A DNA stretch of 64,000 bases from Taiwanofungus camphoratus (taxonomy: Eukaryota > Basidiomycota > Agaricomycetes > Polyporales > Taiwanofungaceae): NCBI GenBank assembly GCA_003999685.1, contig CP021224.1:1922001-1986000 (forward strand). The letters run 5' to 3'. Both the position numbers and the translations under genes were made by a program. Under the pieces are notes generated by a model. The model was not told the DNA's origin and ran no database searches. It was given only the letters and a program-made list of their open reading frames with translations. Positions within the stretch are counted from its first letter, which is position 1, and every line of letters begins with the position of its first letter. Below are positions 37,750 to 46,507 of this stretch, one piece after another.

Positions 37750-37856
37750 TCCGGTTGTGCAGGCACCTGCCGTAGTGACGGTGACCGAGTTCAAAAACGT
37801 GACTTAGGCGCCGGTAGGGCGCCAATCATATCCGAACCATCGACCGTCCCCTCCTG
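37750..37856 (-). repeat. inverted repeat, right arm
   Basis: Reverse-complement partner of 37396-37505, with roughly nine of ten bases matching by eye and a 3-bp indel after CGTTTTTGA. About 245 bp lie between the arms. No transposase frame is present, so if this is an element it is non-autonomous. Confidence 0.75.
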
Positions 37857-37896
37857 AGCGAGCAAGGGGTTCCGTCGCCATATAAGCTGGCGGCAC

Positions 37897-37955
37897 ATGC
37901 GGGAATGTCGGCAACGGATACTCGACTCGAGTATCCGTTGCCGACATTCCCGCAT
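37897..37955. repeat. perfect 59-bp palindrome
   Basis: Two 29-bp arms (37897-37925 and 37927-37955) are exact reverse complements around a single C at 37926. The core reads GATACTCGACTCGAGTATC. The match stops at 37896/37956. It lies 172 bp upstream of the ThrE-like start codon and 40 bp beyond the right arm of the larger inverted repeat. Confidence 0.95.
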
Positions 37956-38045
37956 CCGCAGATTGACCTTCAAGGTCTGAATCAAGATGGATCCCAGCAG
38001 CTTCCACTCTCGTGGCGGACCTCCTGGCCCCTTTTTCGCAGGAGA

Positions 38046-38051
38046 TATAAA
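38046..38051 (+). promoter_or_regulatory. candidate TATA box of the ThrE-like gene
   Basis: TATAAA, 77 bp upstream of the ATG at 38128, at a plausible distance for a fungal core promoter. It lies downstream of the palindrome and inverted repeats. Confidence 0.4.
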
Positions 38052-38127
38052 CTCGACCGTACGTGAATCTTGAGCACATACATCTCTTTCCCAATCTTCG
38101 ACAGCCGGACTGTCTTCGATAGTAACA

Positions 38128-40242
38128 ATGCCTTATACAGAATTTCACTACCGGACTTCTTCTGGTGGACCTTCTAGTGTGAGGGATTATGATGATGGGG
38201 AGGAGGACGATAAGAATGACGAGACCATTCCTTTGCACGCGGACAGACGGCGCAGGGTCCTGCCGAACCTGATCGACCTGTACGGACTCAGTCGTCAGAA
38301 CAGCGACGAGTGCGCCCCAAAGGTCAATCCCAACCCAAAATATTCGATTCGCCCGTTCTATCTACGCCGCGCCGACTCTACTTCGTCGGAAAACGACCCG
38401 CTTCTCGACGCAGATGATCCAACGGTCACTGGTGCACAGAAGAACGCTCTGGACGATGATGTCGAAAAAGCATGTCTTCGCCAGATGTCGTACAAACAGC
38501 GGCGAGAGTATCGTTCACGCATCAGAATTGAGTTCAACATCACCTGTGTGTTCATTCTGCTTCCCCCTTCTCACCTTGTCGTCTGACGTGTCCTGTACAG
38601 CGGTGTCGAACAGACAGTTATTCCTGAAGCGATTGGCCAAGGCCCTCATGACCTTCGGCGCGCCCTCCCACCGTATCGAATCCCAACTTCTCTCCGCCGC
38701 GCGGATCCTGGAAGTTGACGCGGAATTCGTTCACTTACCTGGTGTCATCATCTGCTCGTTCGGTGATCCGGAGACGAAAACATCCGACACGCATTTCATT
38801 AAATGTGCTGGCCGTCTTTCTTTGGGACGTCTCCACGATGTTCATCAAATATATCGCAAGGTTGTGCACGACGAAATTAGCGCCAACAAAGCAACTGCCC
38901 AGCTGAATGCGCTACTTGTCGCAAAGCCGATATATGGCCCCTGGTTTCGGTCCATCCTTGCCTTCCTCATCTCGGCATTGATTTGTCCCCTCGCTTTCGG
39001 CGGATCTTTTATCGACATGTGGATAGCCGGACTAGGTGCTATCATCTTGAACTGCTTGCAAGTTAGTCTGGCTTCAAAGGGCCAGCTTTTTGCGAGTGTC
39101 TTCGAGTATGTTTTTACAGACTATGTTCACTTTATCATGTCTGATTGTTGTCATAGAATCACTGTGGCAATTATAATCTCATTCCTTGCTCGGGGGCTGA
39201 GCAGTATCCACAGCCAGATTTTTTGCTATACGGCAATCTCCTCTGCTGGCATCGTTGGAATCTTGCCTGGTTATCTCATTCGTAAGTGGTGCTGTATCTC
39301 GTCAAACTGGATGCCGCTCAATTCTATCACAGTGAGTAGTTCTTTGGAGCTGGCTTCCAAAAACATTATCTGTGGTAGTGTCAAGATGGTTTATGCTCTG
39401 ATCTACACCCTCTTTTTGGTGAGTTGATTGGGATCCATAGGTTGACACCGTTGTCCTGATAGCTCGGTAGGGTTTCGGCCTTCAAATTGGCTCGGACCTT
39501 TACCTCCTTTTCGACCACGGTGCTCGCCACCACTTAGAAGCACTGGCCGCTCGCATGACGACTGAGGTCGCGATCACAGGCACCTTCGTCTCTGACAACG
39601 GCACCATCTTGCCGACTCTCAACGAAGGGAACCCACTAACCGGAACCTTCACCTTCACGAACTCGACGCCATTCATCCGCGAGCACATCGTCGCGGGCTG
39701 CTACCGGCCCCCGACCTTCCCGTGGTACCTCCAGCCGTTCCCGTGGTGGACGCAGTTCATCATCGTTCCCCTCTTCTCCATCCTGTCTTCTCTCGCAAAC
39801 CTGCAGCCGTTCTGGACGTGGGACCTCGTGGTCATGGTCGTCCTCTCCTGTGTGTCGTACGCCGCGAACAAGATCGCGAACCACTTTATCTTCAACCACT
39901 CCGACATCGTGTCCGCCATCGGCGCGTTCGCCGTGGGCTTGCTGGGTAATATCTACTCCAGGAAGATGGGCGGTACTGCGTTCACGGCTATGGTTACCGG
40001 CGTGCTGTTCTTGGTCCCTGTGAGCTCTCCTCTCCTTCCTCTTTCGGTGCTCTTTGTCTCATTAAAAACTGTTACAGTCCGGTTTATCGCAAGCCGGAGG
40101 TATCACGGCACAAGGCTCCGGCATAGATATCGGAAGCGCGATGATAGCAGTTACCATTGGTATCACTGTCGGACTCTTTATGAGTCAAGCTATCGTCTAC
40201 ATGTTCGGTTCTCGGAAGAACGCCGCTGTTTTCTCATTTTGA
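38128..40242 (+). CDS. ThrE-family (DUF1212) multipass membrane transporter
   Basis: Related to bacterial threonine/serine exporters and to yeast pheromone-regulated Prm10. Six exons (38128-38545, 38601-39105, 39157-39281, 39333-39418, 39471-40019, 40078-40242) give 615 residues. The first 140 are polar and acidic (DYDDGEEDDKNDETIPL). The ThrE domain starts LFLKRLAKALMTFGAPSHRI, then FVHLPGVIICSFGD and ANKATAQLNALL, followed by membrane helices such as ILAFLISALICPLAFGGSFI, ITVAIIISFLARGLSSIH and GIVGILPGYLIL. A second set of helices (IIVPLFSILSSLANLQPF, IVSAIGAFAVGLLGNIYSRK) corresponds to the ThrE_2 part, fused as is usual in fungi. The substrate is unknown. Confidence 0.9.
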
Positions 40243-40615
40243 TTGGTGTGATATTGTGCATACTGCGCGGACGTTTGATACGCACGCTGTATTTTTCTCG
40301 GTCGGTCTCGTATATAGAATATACCCAACGGCGCTGGACGCTCGAACAGAATTCAATGTACGCTATTACAAAAAATACATTATTTCATCATAGTTGTCTG
40401 AGTGATTGAGCCACAACGCTAGTATGCAACGCTCAGTAGCGAACTCGTCCAATACACACGTGAATAGTACTGCATAGATCCGCTACCAACCTACAGGCCG
40501 AGCTTAGAACGACAACACAAGATGGGTATTGTAACTTTGTCTATTTGCTAACTTATACAGTTCATTTTACATTCATTCAATCTTCTGACTGTTGCATATC
40601 CTCGGAAGCCATCCA

Positions 40616-41650
40616 TCACAAGTGCTTCTTGAAGAATTCCACAGAGGCCTTGAACGCGCCCTCCTTGCCCGCCTTCACCTTCGGGTTGCTCTGCAGGAAA
40701 AAGTGGCAGTCAGCGACTCCCTTACAGCAACCTACAGAGACGCTGAGACTCACCATGTCGCCACGCACAGCAAAGCCATGCGTGCAGCCGTCCCAGTACT
40801 GCCTCTCGTAGCCCGGGGCGAACTTGCCGCCGCCCAGAAGCTGGTCCGCGATCGCCTGGGACTCCTTGGGGAACTGCTGGTCGACCTCGCAGCTGTTAAT
40901 CAGGAGCGGCGCCTTCGACTCGGCCTTGTATTTCTGCGGGGCGGCGCGTCAGGTGGTCGGCGCAGGTCGTGCACACGGTCGTGCGCGGCTCACCTCGAGG
41001 TCCGAGGGGACCGTCAGGCGCGAGGGGTGCGCGAGGACGGTCGCGTGGCTCGCGTTCTTCAGGGCGAGGTAGAGCGCGGGCGGCGCGCCGAAGCAGTAGC
41101 TCGTGGTGCCGAAGCGCGTCACACCGGTCTCTTTCAGAGCGGCGACGACGTGGTCGAGGGGGCCCTGCCACGACTGGGGGGTGTGCTTGGGGAACCACGC
41201 GGCGAAGTCGACCTTGCCGCTGTTCATGAGCTCGTCGTTGATGGGGTCGCCGGCGAGGATGTCGGGCATGACGACCTTGAAACCGTTGCGCGCGAAGTCA
41301 TCTGCGAGGAGCTGCGGATATGGGATGGAGTTCAGCTGGCGCCAGCGCAGAGGGGGGAAATACCTTGTTGTTGGGGAGGGGAATGCCAAAGACGTCGGTG
41401 AGGAACAGGATAACCTTGTCCTTCGGGTAGTCGCCGGTGGGGGTGGCCACGTAACATTCGACGCCGCCGATCTGTTCGATCTTGCCTGTAAAGCGGTCTG
41501 AGTACAGCGTAATCAAACAGGACACGGGATATCTTCATCTACCTTCGGGCTCGCCCTCATGGCGGACACCTGCCCGTTAGCGGGATTAATCAATGCAAGG
41601 AGGCGAAGGAGATGCAACGCACCGCTAACACAGTCCTGGCAGAGACTCAT
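40616..41650 (-). CDS. dienelactone hydrolase family protein
   Basis: Alpha/beta hydrolase with a Cys-His-Asp triad; bacterial relatives open dienelactones in catechol breakdown, while most fungal members have unknown substrates. Six exons (41650-41623, 41569-41543, 41485-41364, 41311-40994, 40933-40754, 40690-40616) give 249 residues, the typical size. The N-terminus MSLCQDCVSGVRHEGEPEGK precedes IGGVECYVATPTGD and VILFLTDVFGIPLPNNK. The nucleophile is in TTSYCFGAPPALYLAL; Asp and His follow in INSCEVDQQFP and DGCTHGFAVRGDM. The end is SVEFFKKHL. The acceptor for exon 4 was set at CCGCAG so that NNK joins LLADDFARNG, as in relatives. Confidence 0.92.
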
Positions 41651-41728
41651 GATTTAATAGCCGCAGAGAAACTGGAACAGATGTGGGTTGGCCAGTGGAC
41701 GGAGGGACACCATAATCACGACAGCCCT

Positions 41729-41735
41729 TTTTATA
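41729..41735 (-). promoter_or_regulatory. candidate TATA box of the dienelactone hydrolase gene
   Basis: TATAAAA on the minus strand, about 80 bp upstream of the ATG at 41650. Position and sequence fit a strong, regulated promoter. Confidence 0.45.
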
Positions 41736-41922
41736 CGGTGCCGTGTACTGATGATGCGATGGCACCGATGGGCTTGGTAATTGTTGCTCCGTCATCCCCT
41801 TCTACGTGTGGAAATCTCTCTGTCTCGCAAATCATCGTCATCAGCGGACCACAGACAGCGGAAACGAGAAGCCGTCCGCCGAGTCAGCGCGTAAGCGACC
41901 CAGAGTACCACAAAAAAAGGTT

Positions 41923-42008
41923 TGGCCAACGTCGGGATTGAACCGACGACCTTGGCATTAACAAGCAGCGTATTAGTACCACGCTCTAACCAACTGAGCT
42001 AGCCGGCC
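41923..42008 (-). tRNA. tRNA-Ile (anticodon AAU) with a 12-nt intron
   Basis: Cloverleaf readable by eye on the minus strand. Acceptor stem GGCCGGC/GTTGGCC (two G-U pairs), D arm GCTCAGTTGGTTAGAGC, anticodon stem TGGTA/TGCCA with loop C-T-A-A-T-A-A, T arm GTCGG-TTCAATC-CCGAC, discriminator A. The loop is interrupted after position 37 by the 12-nt intron CGCTGCTTGTTA, at the canonical place for nuclear tRNA introns. The body without the intron is 74 nt. It lies between the dienelactone hydrolase and argininosuccinate synthase genes. Confidence 0.93.
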
Positions 42009-42126
42009 CCTGCTTACGCGCTTAAATGGAAAATCTATGATCGACATTGTCCAAAAACGAGTCACTCGATCTTCAAGATGAGACTCTGCCGGAAACTCAG
42101 TTTCTACGCTTTCCGTTTTGCCTCCA

Positions 42127-43827
42127 ATGTCTGCCTCGAAAGGTCGTGTTTTGTTGGCCTACTCTGGAGGTCTCGGTTAGTCTGCGGATCTACATCAGAG
42201 GCATCTCGGAGACTGACTTCTTGATGTTGCAAGACACTTCCTGCATCCTCGCATGGTTGATTGAGCAAGGATATGAGGTCTACGCTTTCATGGCTGATGT
42301 CGGCCAGGAGGAGGTATGCGTATGCATCCAATCTGATTCTGTCGCTTTCTGATGTCTGCGACAGGACTTTGAGGCTGCGCGGAAGAAGGCTCTGGCAGTT
42401 GGCGCGAAGAAGTTTTTCCTCGAGGTATGAATAATAAAGACATATACAGGTTGTGCCGTCGGTCACGATGTTCACAGGATCTGAAACGCGAATTTGTGAC
42501 TGAACTTATATATCCTGCTGTCCAAGCCAACTGCATCTACGAGGTCGGTACAGATTCAGGGGAATCCTTCTTACGTCTCATGTTTTATAGAATGTATATC
42601 TCTTGGGCACGTCCCTTGCACGTCCGGTTATTGCTCGAGGCATGATGGCTATCGCAGATAAAGAGGGTTGCGAGTTAGTACTTTTATACTTATTCTATGG
42701 CAAACCCTCACGAATGCGTCAGTTTTGTGTCACACGGATGCACAGGGAAAGGCAATGACCAAGTCCGTTTTGAACTCGCCTTCTACGGCTTGAAGCCGGA
42801 TATCAAAGTGATTGCGCCCTGGCGGATACCTGGTATGTGCTATGTGGCGTATTCATCACTCTGCGAATTTGACTTCCCCCTCTGGCAAGAATTCTACAAC
42901 CGCTTCGCGGGACGCCAGGCTCTCCTCGCCTACGCGGCAGAGAAGAAGATCCCTGTCCAACAGACTGCGGCCAAGCCCTGGTCGACCGACGAGAACCTCT
43001 TCCACATCTCATATGAGGCAGGCATCCTGGAGGACCCGGACACAACCCCGCCCGCAGATATGTGGAAGCTCACCACCGCGCCCGAGGACGCGCCCACGAC
43101 GCCCGAGCGCATCTCGATCGAGTTCGCGCACGGCCTGCCAGTGAAGGTGGCCGTGCCCGCGCAGGGCAAGACGTACACGGACCCCGTCGACGTGTTCGTG
43201 GCGCTCAATGCGCTCGCGCGCAAACACGGCGTCGGACGCATCGACATCGTCGAGAACCGCTTCATCGGCGTCAAGTCGCGCGGGTGCTACGAGTCGCCCG
43301 CGGCGACAATCCTGCGCGTCGCGCACATGGACATCGAAGGCCTCACGCTCGACCGCAACGTCCGCGCGCTCCGCGACCAGTTCGTCACGGTCGAACTGAG
43401 CAAGATCCTTTACAACGGGCACTGGTTCACTCCCGAGCGCGAGTTCGTGGTCAGCGCGATCCCGAACAGCCAGCGGACCGTGAACGGTATTGTGAGGCTA
43501 AAACTTTACAAGGGGAATGTTGTCGTAGAAGGCCGCTCATCAGACGAGGTTTGTAGATACAGAGACTCTTGTGGGCCTTACTGATGGGTCCTACAGGGTC
43601 TATACGATGAAAAGCAGTCATCCATGGATGAGCTCGGTGGCTTCGAGCCTACCGATACTACCGGATTCATTCAGATTGAATCTATTCGCATCAAAAAGTG
43701 GGTTGTCCGTCTCATTTCGCATTTGTATGGCATCCCATACATTGGTCTTTACAGGTGGGCGCAAGCAAACATTCGCAAGGGTCAAGCGGGTGTGGCTCCG
43801 AAGGACGTATACGGCAGTCGTATCTAG
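42127..43827 (+). CDS. argininosuccinate synthase
   Basis: Joins citrulline and aspartate with ATP to form argininosuccinate, the penultimate step of arginine synthesis (EC 6.3.4.5). Nine exons (42127-42175, 42234-42313, 42365-42424, 42478-42543, 42591-42673, 42723-42832, 42890-43548, 43597-43697, 43755-43827) give 426 residues. The ATP-binding P-loop is VLLAYSGGLDTS, with an intron inside it. Further marks are YEVYAFMADVGQEE, YLLGTSLARPVIARG, VSHGCTGKGNDQVRFEL, IAPWRIPEFYNRFAGR, and ENRFIGVKSRGCYESPAATI. The C-terminus WAQANIRKGQAGVAPKDVYG was recovered by using the donor GTGGGT. The very GC-rich long exon produces several false frames on both strands. Confidence 0.96.
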
Positions 43828-43935
43828 ATATTCAACCTCGCTATGGAATTTATAGTACGTCTGTTGTTGTGACATTAGTAACTGACAAAAAGTGGAATAG
43901 ATCAGAATCTTCACAGGTTAATGTCGTGATTGTAA

Positions 43936-46388
43936 CTACATACATACTGTCCTATGCAACTCCATCCGAGCCTCAAAGTATTCGTATCTCACCATTCCTC
44001 GTACCGAGGATGATTGTTCCTGTAACCTCGGAGAAGGTACAATGTGTGATATCATCTGCACACAATGAGCATGAATGTTATGCGAGTTCTGCTGATAGAG
44101 GCACACACCTCGTAGATCGTACGAGTTTACCTCGTACACTGTCTGTCCGTCAATGATTTGCTTTCCCGCGTCTTCCCACCAATTCTGCTCCCTGACACCC
44201 TCACTCTCCTCGCCGCTATCAGATACATTCTCAAGGCGTATAGTATGTGTAATAGGCTCCTCGTCAACGCGATCTAAATCATCAGTGGGCTCGGACATGA
44301 CCCTGAACCCCACTACACCTCTCCTTACACTGCCCCGTCGTCGTTCGACCCAGACACCTCGTTTAGCTTCGGGACCAAGGACACATGCCGATATGAAGCC
44401 GCGCGTACCAGGCGACAGACCACTCCGAGGAATCCGGGCCACGCCAGTCTCGTTGTTGATTATAGGGCTGTTGTAGGGTACGGCCGTGTAATGCGCAGCG
44501 ACAAGGCGGACGGACATGTGCGGTGGCAGCGAACTGCGCGGCGTAGCCACGAGGGAAGGTGAGGGAAGGACCAGGGTGACGCGGTAGTGGAACAATCCGC
44601 GGAGGACATCGTATGCAAGGAAAGAGATCGACATGCGCACATCGGGCGGCTCAAACGGACTTGGGGATCCGGACAAGGACGGAAAAGGCTCGAGCTGTGG
44701 GGCAGAACAAGAAGCACCGCGAAATGTTGTGCTGCTTAAAGGATGAGTAAGGACTTGTGCCTCGATGTGTGTGCTTGTCGCAGAAGATTTGGAGTCTGAC
44801 AGCGGAGGACCAGAAGTAACCTTGGGTAAGAGCGTGCAAAGCTCAACAGTGTGCGCTCTCACGCAGATGATATGATGAGCGGTGAGGAATCTGGCCCCGA
44901 TTACACCGTTCCACTGTGAAATGTTTAGCAGGCAAGCCGTCAGCTAAGTTTTCACGGATGTCGGTGCAAGAGAACGGAACATCCGGATTCATGTGATGAA
45001 GAGCTTACCAGTTCCTCTTCCTCACGATCGGGGACGTCCACTATCCAATTCGTGAGGGTTTCCCAGTTTATAAGGAAGTACGAGTCCGAGTAGGAAAAGA
45101 ACGCTAATTTGGCGGGTGGATAGACTGCACGGACGACGAGCATTGGAGCGGGCGTTGGCACTACTACCACGATCTCAAGTTGGGCTTCCAAGGGATGCTC
45201 AGAGTTGTCTGACTTTGGTGGCTGTATGCGAATGAAGGTGCATTCAAAATTCCTGAAGCCATGAAATTCAAATACACATTAGGTTTGGAATACGACCACG
45301 GCACCCAAATGATTGAATGCATGATCAGATACTCACGATGTAACAGCGAGAATTAGAGTGTTGTCATCTTCATTCAAGCACGCGGTGCACGATAAAAACA
45401 TGCTTGTACCTGGAAGGCGTCTGCTTATGTGCAGTGTTGGTGGAATGTTGCCGTCTCGCCATTTGTTTGTCCACGAAGCGCCTGGGTGGAGGTCCCAGAC
45501 CTCTACCAGCCGTTCGTGAGATACAGACAACAACCATCGGTCCAAAAAAACCTCTATCAATAGAATAGTCTTCGTACCACCATCCTCAACTTTGTACTGT
45601 GACTGAACACTGCAACATGAGGATAGGTTGAGAGAAATAGGTGGATGTCTTGGGAGCAACCAGGTGCGGTCCGTGAGATCATTGGATATGACCAAGTGCT
45701 CAAGCTCTTCAGAGGAAAGGGAAGCGATGAAGGCCGGAATGTCACGCACTGCAGAAGCAGGAAGCGGTAGTTGGTACTGCTGGCATTGAAGAAGAGAACT
45801 CCAAAGGGACCTATCGTGGGTCAGGTGGTAGATGATGGTGCATGTCTGGAGTAGAAACATGAGGTCTATGGTCGGAGAAAACATTATGCACGCTTATAGC
45901 AGCACAACTCGCATCCAAATGCAATGCTGATCTCAAGTTGACCGAACAAGCCAGAGCAGCCGACTTGGCCTTGCTACAGGATTTGTGAAACGCGCGAGAG
46001 GGAGTGATATCCTTCTTTAGACGATCCTCACTGTATCGAATGCGAGTTGTATGCTATCCAATTCTGAGATGAAGCCAACCTTGCGCAAGGAGATGACATC
46101 GGCGACATCGAGCAACGAGGCAATTTGGAGAAAAATTTCGCCCGGGATGGTGATAAGTGTTGCAATGAAACGAACGCCGTCGGACGCGTCAGTAGTTGAA
46201 TGAGAGTGATCATTGTTATCAGTGATGGCGCCGGCAATTGATTCAGTGCGCATAAGGGAGTTGCTGGAACTGTTCGACGTTGAACATGTTGAAATAAGCG
46301 CCCAAATTGAGGTGCGGCAACGTGACCACAGACGCGTCCGTCTCCGAGTCGTCACTTCTTCCAACTCGTATTTTCTTTTATAGGTCAA
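43936..46388 (-). CDS. F-box domain protein
   Basis: Likely substrate adaptor of an SCF ubiquitin ligase. Four exons (46388-46080, 45845-45337, 45252-45009, 44913-43936) give 679 residues. The F-box crosses the first intron: ITIPGEIFLQIASLLDVADV, ISLRK, then TCTIIYHLTHDRSLWSSLL. Downstream is a beta-rich region typical of agaricomycete F-box proteins (FLDRWLLSVSHERLVEVWDL, MLVVRAVYPPAKLAFFSYSD, then WNGVIGARFLTAHHIICVRA), probably an irregular beta-propeller. A basic N-terminus (KRKYELEEVTTRRRTR) precedes the F-box. Unlike the copy near 7 kb, no frame defect is seen. The target is unknown. It is convergent with argininosuccinate synthase, with 108 bp between stop codons. Confidence 0.85.
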
Positions 46389-46507
46389 AGCAGGTCTATG
46401 ATTTGTGGCCTTAACGCCAAATTGACGTGGAAGCTGACGAAAGAGGCGCGTACTAACTTGACCGAATTGTCCAATCCTGCGCGCTCTGAACAGCTGGCAG
46501 GGATACC
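46389..46507. promoter_or_regulatory. 119-bp divergent promoter, F-box gene / RTC4-like gene
   Basis: The shortest divergent space in the window. Both start codons are first in-frame Mets of well-supported genes, so the two transcripts must share or overlap their core promoters. No TATA box seen. Confidence 0.5.

Noticed and set aside
43009-43556. Arg/Ala-rich frames on both strands across argininosuccinate synthase
   Set aside because: Products of the very GC-rich third positions in that exon; no family features.
38128-46388. Catabolic or biosynthetic gene cluster (transporter, hydrolase, amino-acid enzyme, regulator)
   Set aside because: These are housekeeping or common families, with no backbone enzyme, no shared promoter motif and a tRNA in between.
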